In this document: positions 1 to 9,759 of the stretch, in pieces | Layout: every line of letters starts with the position of its first letter | How positions within the stretch are numbered: position 1 is the stretch's first letter | Source: Ligula intestinalis | Taxonomy: Eukaryota > Platyhelminthes > Cestoda > Diphyllobothriidea > Diphyllobothriidae | DNA: 64,000 nt | Assembly (NCBI GenBank): GCA_036362985.1 | Contig: JAYGXS010000001.1 | Coordinates: forward strand, 20,223,714-20,287,713 | Reading direction: 5' to 3' | Notes under the pieces: generated by a model | Databases searched by the model: none | Told to the model about the DNA's origin: nothing | Seen by the model: only the letters and a program-made list of their open reading frames with translations | Position numbers and translations under genes: made by a program

Positions 1-18
1 ACCACCACCACCACCACC
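1..18. repeat. (ACC)n microsatellite at the window edge
   Basis: Six uninterrupted ACC triplets open the window. No coding context is visible here. Confidence 0.8.
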
Positions 19-354
19 AACGACGAAAGATTAGTTTGTGAATTGACAGACAACGTGTTGGGGGTCAGTGGCAACACGATCTCCGGCGCAAATCACAGAT
101 CTCTAGGTCAGGCTAGGTGGAATTCGTGACATCAAATAGACCAGAAATTATAATATAATTGCCCCTCGTATCTACAGATAAGTTCACCAGAAAGATTACA
201 TACTTTTGGATACTGTACGCTCAACTCAGGCCTTATCAAACACATCGGTTTTAAAGGTATTGTCCATGAAATGTCCCTGCTCAGAGGCATTTGCATTAAA
301 ATAAAGTCATTGGGGCACGGTTGGAGGAAAGAAGGTTACAGAAAAGCAGCTCAC

Positions 355-534
355 CAGTCTCATGAAACCTCTGTAGAATTTTGCTGACACAGCCATGTGA
401 GACCTTGAGCTGGCGCGATATATCACAGGGTCGGACGCCATTCCGTGACATTTGGACAATGCGTAACCGCGTCCTGTAGGGCAGGGGGCGACCATTTATG
501 AAGACGCCACCCAGTTGATTGACTCTTCCCTGTC
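355..534 (-). CDS. Pax paired-box exon (N-terminal PAI subdomain), Pax3/7-like
   Basis: This internal exon encodes the first half of a paired domain, the DNA-binding domain of Pax transcription factors, which act in the nucleus in development. The translation starts [19 protein letters not shown], the beta-hairpin and linker of the PAI subdomain. It continues through the recognition helix with [19 protein letters not shown] and QRFHETG. The acceptor is TTTTAG at 540-535 and the donor is ACTG/GTGAGC at 355/354. The 180-nt exon enters with two bases and leaves with one, so a Gly codon is split at each end. The GQGRV start favours Pax3/7, but RPCDIS also occurs in Pax1/9, so the subfamily is provisional. 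The second paired half and any homeobox would lie left of base 1. An in-frame ATG just upstream (550) is an alternative start but is less likely given the phase match with the exon at 2980-3734. Confidence 0.9.
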
Positions 535-639
535 CTAAAAGCGTTCCCATGGAGGGGGATTAAGTTTTCTTCCAAAAGAGCATACTCTTATAACTTGAGG
601 AAAGTAATAGTCAAGAAAGAAGAGGTAATTAGTAACGGT

Positions 640-890
640 AGATGAGAGCTGACCGGTCGGTTAAGAAGCTCACTCCTCCCGTTGCGTGTCTTGGAACTCA
701 CTATCGAGCCCAAACAGTTAGCAAAAATTACCGACAAACACAAGGGAGCTGAAATGGCCCTTTCTAGTTGATTAGCCATCATCACTCAGCCACATCCAAC
801 TCCAGGTGGCGCAACCCCCGAGGCTCGAACCCGCGACCTGTTGGTTAGAAGTCCAACCCTCTGACCCACTGCGTAACAAACTCGCTACCT
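640..890 (-). mobile_element. tRNA-derived SINE copy, nearly full length, inverted
   Basis: On the minus strand the head reads as a tRNA-like Pol III promoter (CGCAGTGGGTCAGAG, then GGTTCGAGCC as B box). The SINE body follows with GGCTAATCAACTAGAAA and the tail box AGTGAGTTCCAAGACACG. The hammerhead-like segment has lost C3 of the core (GTGATGA instead of CTGATGA). It lies in the intron between the two Pax coding exons. Confidence 0.8.
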
Positions 891-929
891 TTTCGGTTTT
901 GCTCGACACGAGTAACAATAGTAGAGGGG

Positions 930-1000
930 TATTACGTGGCTGGCTGGCTGGCTGATGACGGCTACTGAACCAGAAATGGCCATTCCAGTCGTCACTGTCT
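930..1000 (+). mobile_element. SINE fragment facing the opposite way to its neighbour
   Basis: A short plus-strand piece of the same SINE spans only the GGCTGGCTGATGACGG...CAGAAATGGCCATTCCAGTC block. It sits immediately beside the inverted copy at 640-890. A GGCT microsatellite lies at its left end. Confidence 0.75.
946..990 (+). ncRNA. Hammerhead-ribozyme-like fold inside a SINE, core intact
   Basis: The core boxes CTGATGA (952-958) and GAAA (973-976) are both present. Stem I pairs 946-951 (GGCTGG) with 985-990 (CCAGTC), with one G-T wobble. Stem III is ATGG/CCAT with no loop. The predicted cleavage triplet is ATT at 982-984. Stem II is weak here (GG/CC only), so self-cleavage by the monomer is doubtful. 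Dimeric action with a short stem III, as described for some hammerheads, is possible. Confidence 0.55.
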
Positions 1001-1399
1001 GGATAGGCAGAATTGGTGTATGCAGACAAAAGTGATGGATGGGTAGGTAGTGAGGTGCATGAACTATTTGCTTAATGTTCACTCATAACCTCAACAGTTT
1101 GCTTTATCTAATAAGGTCATCGAGCATTGGACACGTTTTTTAAATTAAAAAGTTGATTGAATAACTAGATGAATCTGTAGTAGCCCATACATGTGTCGGT
1201 CATTGCAACTAGCCTGGTGCTGTTTGGCTTGCAAGGCGGCGTAGGTAAGAAAAGTGGCCAATCAACGTGTATTAGGTCTACATTTATATCCCTGCCGGTA
1301 CATTCTATAACGCCTCAATTTATTTATTTAAAGCATAATTAGAAAGTGAGTTATTTCTGCCGTTACGCAACCTCTCGAGAGCTCCTTTCTGTAAATGTA

Positions 1400-1600
1400 T
1401 AAGGCAGGATAGGCTAGAAACAAGCTAGAAATGGCTATTCCGATCTCCCTTTGCTTTTGCGGATCCACTTCATCCTAGCTGCATAGTCGCTATGTGACTG
1501 CCTGCGTGGGCTCTAATTGTGAGCTCCAGGTTGAAGCGGGACTTAATTATTCCTCTACCAGATCGGCGATACCCATTCATTCATATTTGTATATTTTTTC
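1400..1600 (+). mobile_element. SINE copy, 5' truncated
   Basis: This copy starts in the ribozyme-like region (GCTAGAAATGGCTATTCCGATCTCCC) and runs through the body: GTCGCTATGTGAC hairpin, GCGTGGGCTCTAA, GTGAGCTCCAGG. The CTGATGA box is gone. Confidence 0.75.
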
Positions 1601-1999
1601 GAAGCTATGCGAACACTGCTAAGTTAAATTTTTTAACTCCTGAAGACGAACTGGTTTCATTAAGCGACCTGGTACACAGACGTGCGCGCAGATGCAACTA
1701 CAATATTTTTACATGGTTTCCAATAACTTTATGGTATATGTATGCATGTATATGCTGATAAATGCACTGTGGTAAAATATTTGAAAAATAACAGCGTTTC
1801 AAGCTCCTAAGAGTATATGAAACTAACTTCTTGTTCCTTCTTTCTACAACAACTAGGTAATGCTATCACTGCAAGTGCATTCACCTGCCAGAGTCTGGGG
1901 CGTGTTCGTCCCTTTGTGTCGTGGGGCTCAGTCCAGAGCTCTTGCAGGCAGTCGCTTACAGACCAGTATGATGTACAGAAACGAGTATCGACAAAGCTG

Positions 2000-2065
2000 A
2001 GGGGACTGGAATGGTAACTTCCAGCTAACTAGCCATCGTTCGTCAGCCAGCCAGCAAGGGATAGC
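2000..2065 (-). mobile_element. SINE fragment, inverted, with a partly preserved hammerhead
   Basis: Read on the minus strand it gives GGCTGGCTGACGA, a five-base-pair stem II (GGCTA/TAGCT), GAAG in place of GAAA, then CCATTCCAGTC. Stem I still pairs. The change in the GAAA box should reduce or abolish activity. Confidence 0.65.
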
Positions 2066-2619
2066 AGGTCCACTCTACTTAAGTAGCGGCTTTCCTTTAG
2101 ACCAATCTGTCTAAATAGTTTGAGAGGTTTTCACCCGAAAACCAGAATATACTTTTATTAAATAACAGCAGTTATTTTTCCTAGTTTTAGAGTACCTGTA
2201 AGGGGTTCAGTCACATTTTCATGAAAATCATGTTATGGGTTCCGTCGTTTTGGCATATTTATCATAAAGAATATGCTAAACTCTCTCTTTCACTCATGCT
2301 CGTTCAAAATCTACTACCAATCATCACAATTCAAGTGACCACAAGCTTACGTCATTCCAGGCAAAGTCAGTAGTTGTTCTTGGTAGGGCGTTGGAGTTTG
2401 ACTTCATATGTGATATACTCCAACCTTACCCAAAAGAACAAGGTTAACCACTCTAAACAACCTGTAGCACATCTGGCAAGGCTGAATACCGTCGTATTCT
2501 GATTAGCGTAAAAGGGGATTTTTTGAACGAGGAGGCCTCTCAAAGGAAGTGTTAGCTACAATATTTCAAGCTGAACAGAAAAAAATAACAGCACTCAGCT
2601 GGCCTCACCTCGTTACCTT

Positions 2620-2860
2620 CTACCCAGTTCCTGGCATATAATCGATACGTCCTGCTGTTCCTAGCACGCTAACTCATGTGCAAGGAAACGGAAATCCAGA
2701 AACTCAAATTGGACCTGTCTCCATAACAGATGTGTACTTTATGTAAACCTTTCGGGTTTTCTGTGGATTTTGTTAATATATGCCTTGGTCTCAGTGAATT
2801 AAGCCATTTTTGCTGGAACTGTTTGTGCTACCTTCAAAATAAGGCCTATTTCTCTTTCTC
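2620..2860 (+). mobile_element. 3'-end fragment of the L2/CR1-like element also seen at 11.4-12.7 kb
   Basis: The stretch TTCCTAGCACGCTAACTCA, the following CTGACCTGTCTCC-like block, TATGTAAACC and the later AAATAAGGC segment align in order with 12475-12720. It is the untranslated 3' region of that retroelement without its coding part. Confidence 0.65.
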
Positions 2861-2979
2861 TCCATCTTACGCCAAAATCTATATAAACATCGGACGTCAC
2901 CTTTGGATATGCTTGCAAATAGCCAAGGTTTCCTACACAAGAATGCAAGTGGCAGATGCAGCTAAGCACACTGGCTTAC

Positions 2980-3734
2980 CCTCGAATATGATTGATCCCC
3001 GATCGACACCGACCTTGACTGCGGCAGAGGCCGCTTCGTCGGGAGACAGCCGAGTCGACAAATGAGGCGGCAGCGAGGTGGCGACAGCAGCAGCCTGTCT
3101 GCCCTTGATGGTGAGGTTGTGGCTGGTTGTGGTCGGCTGAGAAGTGGGTACGTGCTCCGCCTCGATGGGAAACCGGGCGGCAAAGTTGCGACTCTCCGCG
3201 TCCCACGGCTGTCCACGCTCGGACCACATAACTCGATCGCCCTGACCCCGATCCGTCCCCTTCCGTGACAGTGACAGAGGGAGCTGTCGTTGCTGCTGCT
3301 TGGGGGACCCCTCGGCGGGGCCCTCTAGGGGGCCCTGGGTGAGGATCTGGTTCAGAGTGCGCCTGTACACCGCCGGTGGAATGGCCCCTGAGAGCAGCAG
3401 AGCCGGGTGCGGTAGTTCACTCAACTTGGCGGATTGTTTGAGCAGGGGGGTTGGGAGGTGGTGTGAGGAGGTCATCAACATATGTGACAGCTGTGGCGGG
3501 GACGGCAGACTCCCGCCAAGCAGTGTCGGTGAAGTGACTGTCGTACCGGCGGCGGCGGCGGCGGCCGTAGATGAGGTCATTTGTAGTTCCAGGAGACGGT
3601 TCAGAGCGATCCGAGCCAGAGCTGCGGAAAACTGCTGATCGCAAATCGGCGGCAGAATTGGCAGTGGGGGAGGCAGCGGTGGCTGTGGCAAAAACCATCC
3701 GGGCTTCTTTGGGCTGCGCTCCATGTTCTGAGTC
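2980..3734 (-). CDS. Pax gene exon encoding a long Pro/Ala-rich N-terminal extension
   Basis: This 755-nt open exon has a strong acceptor (ATTTTTTCAG ending at 3735) and a strong donor (G/GTAAGC at 2980/2979). Ten bases in, an ATG at 3724 has a good Kozak context (A at -3, G at +4), so the acceptor probably follows a non-coding first exon. The protein begins MERSPKKPGWFLP, then has a proline stretch, a short predicted helix (CDQQFSAALARIALNRLLEL), an Ala run and Ser/Pro/Gln-rich low-complexity sequence. It ends ...DRGSIIFE plus one base. That single G joins the GA that opens the exon at 534 to make a Gly codon, giving ...[12 protein letters not shown] in frame. The product would carry about 248 residues before the paired domain, much longer than the roughly 30 residues typical of vertebrate Pax3/7. 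Low-complexity make-up suggests an activation or interaction region. Assignment to the Pax gene is inference from position, strand and phase. Confidence 0.72.
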
Positions 3735-5249
3735 CTGAAAAAATGTAAAATCGAATGAAATGGCGATGCCGATGTGCATAAATTTGTCTGAGAGCAAAAA
3801 CAAGCAATTTTTATTACCAGCTCGGAAGCTTCATGAAGAGAACACAGTAAATTATGAATTAAATACTGTATCTTTGGTCATTTCAAAATCTTCATAGGTC
3901 TTATTATCAGACAGAAGTAAAAACTGACAGCTTGGTTTTAATCGAAACCCTAATCATCAGCGGGCCTCTTATGATGACATTGAATGAGTAGGTGGCAGCT
4001 CAACTTCTGGTGACTGAACCATTTTTTAAAGGTCATGTTGTCACAAATACAAATAGTTTTTTTCAGAGAGTTGACCGCCTGATAATCGGTCTCCGCCAAG
4101 GATCATTTGTAGAGGAGTTCTTATTTCCGGTCCCTACTTTTCTTGATGGTCAACAAGTGTCCCAGTGTCTGCTAAAGGACAATGGGAGAGCGATGTAAAC
4201 GAACGCCAGGCCGTACCTTATGTGGTTACTATACTAGAGTAGCCAGTGAGCTTATAAGTTAACTAGATATTGAAGAAGCACACGGTCCAGAAACAACAAC
4301 TCACCAACAGTTCATGCATCCAGGTAAAACTTTCAACAATCCGGAGTTATTTACATTCTTTGATGCAAGTTCGGTAAGGCTATCGATATGTGTGAAAGCA
4401 GAACCTTTAAACGACGACCCAGTCAATGAGCATAGTGACCTACCATCCCTTTACCAAATAGCAACAACAGACGTATCCCACGGAAGAGACTTTAGAATTT
4501 TAACTGAGCTGCAAGCATTCACTTCATTCTGACGATGAGTTCGGGTGAAAGAGTGAAACCGCACTTAAATACAGTATTTGATTCGTGATTTGCTTTTTGC
4601 TTTTAAATAAAATTAACGAATTGCCACATTTTATGAAAAGCATATGTTTTTATACTAATAGATGTCGGAAAATGCACACTGTTCTCAATATAGCCACGAT
4701 CTAAAAGCTCAGATGGGTTTTGGCCAATATTGCTGTTGCTCTATGACACAACTGCCAGGAGTTCGGCGAATTGATGGGTCTTTTAGCATTTTCATGTGGT
4801 TTCTAACATGAAAATTTAAAATTGTTTCATAACTTACTAAGCAAACTACACAGAATTGTGCGTCTACGATCCTGGATGTTTGCTTCGCTCCTTAGTTGAA
4901 GACAGAAAAATTCGCAGAATAACTTCATAATGCTGTTCTGCAAACAACTATGCATATCCCAAAAAAACAGGTACGATCAACGAAATTTTGACTGATGTTT
5001 CTGGTGCGGGCGATGCAAGAAGGGGCAATACGTTTTTAGCCTCTTCAATCAGAGCTACCGCAGTAGTTAACTTGTACTTTGTCGGTGGTGACAAAACATA
5101 CTGAAATGGCGTTCAAAAGAGAACATTCGCAAACAGTTTTGGCAGTGGCCAGGTCAATTAACACCACCATCAGGTAACTCCACATACTAGCCGATCGGTG
5201 AGGGTCCTTCTGTGATTGTACATATTCCTGATGGAAACCGGCAAACCAA

Positions 5250-5540
5250 CGAACCCATGGCGCAGTGGCCAGCGCGTTGAACTTCTAACTAACAAGGTCG
5301 CGGGTTCGAACCTCGGATGGGGCACCACCTAGGATTGGGTACGACTGGCTGATGACGGCTAATAAGCCATAAATGACCAGTACGATCTCCCTTTTGTTTG
5401 TCAGTTCCATTTTATCAACATATATATCATAAGTGGCTATGCGAATGCCTGTGAGTGCTCTAAAGTGAGCTCCAGTGCACAACGGAACATACTGTTGTCT
5501 ACTTAGATCAGTGAGTTCCCTACACCTATATATAGGTAGA
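5250..5540 (+). mobile_element. tRNA-derived SINE, most complete copy
   Basis: The A box is TGGCGCAGTGG (5258-5268) and the B box GGTTCGAACC (5303-5312), spaced as in a tRNA gene. A linker with ATTGGGTACGACTGG leads into the hammerhead-like block (5343-5387), then the body with GTGGCTATGCGAA and GTGAGCTCCAGTGCACAACGG. This copy gives the layout of the family: tRNA head, ribozyme-like middle, unrelated tail. Stem II (GGCT/AGCC) is clear, but GAAA has become TAAA, so it is probably inactive. Confidence 0.85.
5343..5387 (+). ncRNA. Decayed hammerhead-like segment of the SINE
   Basis: GACTGG, CTGATGA and a four-base-pair stem II are intact. The second core box is TAAA instead of GAAA, and the 3' strand of stem I has drifted. 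Confidence 0.5.
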
Positions 5541-6469
5541 TACAGATGTATATCGGTACACAAAAAAGGAAGTATCAGCAGAGATATGAGAGACTGAAAT
5601 GGCCATATATAGACGCAGTGTTATGAAAACTATACACCTGATTTTTTAATCGGAAAAAGTACGAAAAAAATCTGCGAGCAAAAGAAACACGAGAAAATAC
5701 TTAACAGTAAGAACTTTTGCGATGGTATCAGAACACTTCCATGAATGTGAAGTTGCTGAAATCCTAGGAGTGGCCAAAATTCACAGGAGAGTATATCATA
5801 AACAGAGGAACTGCATAAAGTCGTCGTCGTTGTCGTCGTCCATCTTTGGTATCTACTCACTTTGGAAACTCCTCCTATATTATGAAAGTATACCTTAGCA
5901 ACTGCGTATGGATACCATTCTCGGTTCCTAATTAATGAGAATCCAGTTACTTGTGCAGATAAATATTTGCTCAGCTGACGCATGCATTATTTCAAACGAG
6001 GTCTCCAGCCTCAGTGACGGTAGTTTGTGAATCGCTTCTGCATAAAAGACTAGGGTAACTCGGTTTGTGTTTGAAAGTTGCGCTACGATCCAGGTTTTTC
6101 ACTCAGTCTTCTCGCGTTTGAGACTTTATCCTCAATAGAAATCTCACCTGCGCCTAAAGATTGCATATATTTCTAGACACAACTAATGTTTATTAGAAAC
6201 AGGTACAGTAGAGGTAATATTCGTTGCTGTCACTCAAGCCCACGACGAAGATATGACATAGAAAGTCACTTCCGCTTTCTGAATAACTCGGGCTAGACTC
6301 CCATCAGTCGACCAAGTTCCCCACCGTCTCGGGCACGAAGCCGATTTACGTATGTATGACCACATTCTCCAGAGGACTCTGGTGTCGCTGGGTCCTGACA
6401 GACTTTGCTTATTTCGAGTTCCATTGGTAACTGAGAGTTGTGGCCATCGAAACTTTAAAAAGTCGGCCT

Positions 6470-7080
6470 GAGCCGTCGGACTTACCCGTCAGCCGTCGTC
6501 GTCGTCTTGGTGAATGCGGTCAGAGTTCTTCGCGGAGGGTGCTGGGGCCGTGAGCAGGTGAATGCCCAAGAATTTTCCTATCCCTCTGGACGCGGGTCAG
6601 GGGGAGGGGAAGGGTGACGGCGGCGGTGGCGGAGGCGCCATGCCTTAACTCCGTTCCAGTTGGTCATTGGCGCACCGTGAAGGCTCAATGTGGCGAAGCG
6701 AGAGAGAGAGAGAGAGAGAGCGAGAGCTGTGTCAGCGCGCTCATACGGACGCACGCACGCATGCACGCGTCCATACCTGTGCACACAGGCTCTGCGGCAA
6801 ACCGACACACAGCGAGTGGTGCGGAGGCCGTAAATGCGGGCGGGGGCGGAGAGAGAAAGAGCGAGAGAGGGCGTGTTTCGCGTGCATGCGCGCACGTCAG
6901 TAAATAGCGTCAGGCCCATTAGCCAACAGCCGGAGGGCAGCCACGCCATCGCACGCGCGTCGGACTTTGACGTATCCAATGGCGTTTCGAGTTACGCTTG
7001 CAGTGCTGCTATGCTGGCTAGCTTGTCGACACAGTGGACAACGAGATAAACTGGCAGGCAGGCAGGCTGGCTGGCTGATG
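6470..7080 (-). promoter_or_regulatory. GC/CpG-rich region with a likely non-coding first exon of the Pax gene
   Basis: The block is markedly richer in G+C and CpG than its surroundings and holds GA, GCAC and GGCA/GGCT simple repeats. Read on the minus strand it contains an excellent donor, ACGG/GTAAGT, at 6487/6486. That donor would splice to the acceptor at 3735. The longest open frame here (6979-6578) is low in complexity and stops before the donor, so an untranslated leader is the simplest reading. I see no clear TATA box. Transcript 5' ends would settle it. Confidence 0.45.
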
Positions 7081-7084
7081 GACG

Positions 7085-8399
7085 TGCAAGCAGGGTCGAA
7101 AGTAGGACAAAACAACCCCTTATAATCCAAAAGTTAAGTATTTATTTTTCGGTAGCCGGAAAGAAATCACTCTAAGGTCTCATATTATATGCCCGGAGAG
7201 TCTGAAGTTGAATCTTGCGCGGACATAAGAAGTATCAGGGGAATAATTTCGTAAATTATTTAGTGCATAAAATGGAGTTAAGTGCCTGGGACATTAATTT
7301 TTAGGGTCAGGTCTGAACTTTAAATGAACACTTCTCTCAAAGGCAGTCAACTTCTCTGAAATAATTACGAAGTGCCCATTCTACAAAAAATAATACTGCA
7401 AGTAGTATAAATTATATATGCCGTACTCCTGATATAGGTACTAGCTAAAGGCTCAGAAAGGTGTTTCGTCGATATTTATGCTACTGCATGGCACAGAAAC
7501 GAGGAGTTCGGTTCCTATGTGGGTCCCTCCCAGCATTTTCTAGCATATGAATTCCACAAAATAGCCAAGGAAATTATTTCAGCAATTATGAAGTGCATTA
7601 CATATATCAGAAACCGCGTAGAGATCGTTGGGAGAGACCCTTTAAGGAGCCGAACTCCTCGTCACTGCGTCATTCAGCAGTAGAAACATAGGATGAAAAA
7701 GCGTCTGGGCTTTTAGCTACTATCTACGCCAGGAGTAGGGTATAACGTCGTTGTGAAATGCAGGGTATATTTTCTAGTAGAACAAGCATATTGCAGCTTT
7801 TTGGGGGTAGGTGTAATCAGAAGCATTGTTTAGTGTGGAGTAAAATGAAGCAATAAATATGGCCTGTCTTTAAAACTCAATGTGCTATTATTCAAATTGA
7901 TCTAAATGCGCCTTAATATGGGTGAACTACAAATCGTTTTACGTGTACAATGCGGACGACCCTCGTGTACATCAACTCCAATGGTATTTTGGACAAGGAA
8001 TACTTCTTCTCGATTAGTCGACGTATTATTTACCAGATTCTGACCAAGTCCGTAAACAAGGGCCTTCGTCATAAATTTTCCACTTCCCCCGACTTTTCTC
8101 ATAATAATAAATCCTAGGTTACACCGTCGTTGGCATCATCAATGACAGTGGTGCCTGAGACTTAGATGTTAGTTGGATTTCCTCGGAATTTCTTTAAAAT
8201 CGTTTTCTTCTCAATGTCGTTGGCTTGTAAGAACTTTCTGCTTAACATGGTTTGTGTGCTTAATGATGTACGCTCCAGACACTGCTAAAGTGTCCTGAAG
8301 TTCCAGTTTATTATCAATTAAACATCGCTACCAGCAAAGGCCGAAAGTGGCAACTTGCAAAAAAGGTGGAGAGACTCAATAATCTCCAAGTGAGTGGAA
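7085..8399. other. No recognised feature
   Basis: AT-rich sequence with no convincing exon. A short open frame at 7902-8102 on the minus strand has no recognised similarity or splice context. Confidence 0.4.
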
Positions 8400-8620
8400 C
8401 TTACAGAAATAAGGGAGACCAGATTGACCATTTCTGGCTGATAAATCGTTATCAACCAGTCATACCCGATCCCAGGGGTAGCTGACGACGGCTATTGTGG
8501 TCTCCCTTGCTCTGCAACTGCATGTGAGGGCTCTGGATTGAGCTACCAGTCAAAATGAGACGAGCATGTTCCGTAACCATATCGGCGAACGCCCTACCAT
8601 CGATGATTTATGTCATGAAG
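8400..8620. mobile_element. Fold-back SINE: inverted 5' half next to a direct 3' half
   Basis: 8403-8465 reads on the minus strand as the linker plus ribozyme-like block (GGGTATGACTGG...GCCAGAAATGG). From about 8466 the same family continues on the plus strand (CTGACGACGGCTATTGTGGTCTCCC, then GTGAGGGCTCTGGATTGAGC). The two halves meet head to head at the ATACCCGATCCCAGGGG junction. Confidence 0.7.
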
Positions 8621-9339
8621 GGTGATAGCAACTGAAATCATCAGCATATTGTCAAACTTTCATTATAAGGTTATGGAGTAAGGACTCTAAAATGCATGTT
8701 CCTACACTGCGCCTGCAGAAGAGGGGGAGGGGCAACGATCGACGCACTTTCGAAGGGGGCTGGCCCACCAGGAGGTCGGGGAGCGTAGTGAGGTTAGAAG
8801 TGGTAGTAAAAAGACTACTGGAAATTCGAAAGACCATTTGCGAATTATTAGTCTTCCGTTTCCGGCCAAAGTTCAGTCCCACGAGGAGAAGACCTGAGGT
8901 CTTAACCGACTTCAAGTTAGTCGTTCACTTGAAAATGCAGAAAATATGAGCTAAGACTCCCCCCCCACAACGCGTGGCTTCAGTCCGCAGAAGCCCGAAT
9001 AACAGCTAACAGACTAGACCGACTGACGTATTCTTATGGTGTTTGTACCTTCAGCGTGGGGCATAGTAGTTGATGCTTTCGATACAACAGCTGACACACC
9101 GGGGTTCATATATGTTAAGTTATTTTTGCTGTCTAACACCAATCCTCTCCCCCTACCCGACCCATCCGCTCGTCTAAGTAGACTACCCAACTGCTTTGAT
9201 GGGTTCCTCTTTCATGGCAACAGTTCGTCAGACGACCGCCTATCCCACACACCTTCCCAAAGTCCTTGTCCTCCGCACAGGACAGCCAGACCGCCGATTC
9301 CGACTATGTCCACCGTGAGCTCCACAGCATGGTGGTGCA

Positions 9340-9500
9340 TGGACGGTGGCTTACGCGTGGATTAGTTTAAAGTGATAGTAGACTTGGGTGGCAATTATCG
9401 TAATCTCTCCTCCCTCACTTGTCCGAGTCTTGTGTCAAGACAGAGCCAAGAAGACCGAAGACGGGTTCGGACACAGGGGGCCGAAACTGCTATGCCTGAC
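9340..9500 (+). repeat. Dispersed repeat family R1, copy 1
   Basis: It shares AGTGATAGTAGACTTG, a pyrimidine-rich CTCTCCTCCCTCAC block and GTCAAGACAGAGCCAAGAAG with copies near 43318, 55765 and 61383. No coding potential is evident and the origin is unknown. Confidence 0.65.
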
Positions 9501-9622
9501 TCAGATACCACGGAGTAGAAATACCATATAGACAACGGGTGGCTGGTGCATGAAGCGTCCGTCCACCAAAATAAATTGTTTAGGAGGTTTGGCAGATTTA
9601 CTGAATTTATTTGACTAAATTT

Positions 9623-9754
9623 TAAAAAAAACTCGTGGCATTCGGCGGGATTTATAAACCCGCATAGTAGGGAAGGCCTTTACGCGAAGCCAATGTTCTA
9701 CCAGTTGAGCTAAAAATAATGGGTTCAAAGCCCACCGAATGCCATAAGTTTTTT
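9623..9754. repeat. tRNA-derived palindrome
   Basis: Two arms (9623-9649 and 9730-9754) are inverted copies of a tRNA acceptor end: GTGGCATTCGGCGGG on the left, CCCACCGAATGCCA on the right, with flanking A and T runs also complementary. On the minus strand the centre carries a tRNA D-arm and anticodon arm (TAGCTCAACTGGTAGA, GGCTTCGCGTAAAGGCC). On the plus strand the right end carries a T arm (GGGTTCAAAGCCC). No single strand has all arms in normal order, so a rearranged inverted tRNA duplication is likelier than a working tRNA gene. Confidence 0.6.
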
Positions 9755-9759
9755 CACAC

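Larger units (their letters stand above)
3735..6486 (-). other. Presumed first intron of the Pax gene
   Basis: No coding exon is evident. The interval holds a nearly full-length SINE at 5250-5540 on the opposite strand and a GTC/GTT triplet run near 5819-5840. The short open frames at 3992-4198 and 4314-4532 match nothing I recognise. Confidence 0.4.

Noticed and set aside
3417..3803. Overlapping minus-strand ORFs on both frames across the Pax N-terminal exon
   Set aside because: These are alternative frames of the GC-rich exon; only the frame ending at 2980 matches the phase of the paired-box exon.
5300..5340. Functional tRNA gene
   Set aside because: The A and B boxes are good, but there is no closing acceptor stem, and the sequence continues into the SINE body seen in all copies.
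6578..6979. 133-residue minus-strand protein
   Set aside because: It consists of translated GA and GCAC simple repeats and Arg/Ser runs, and stops before the donor at 6487.
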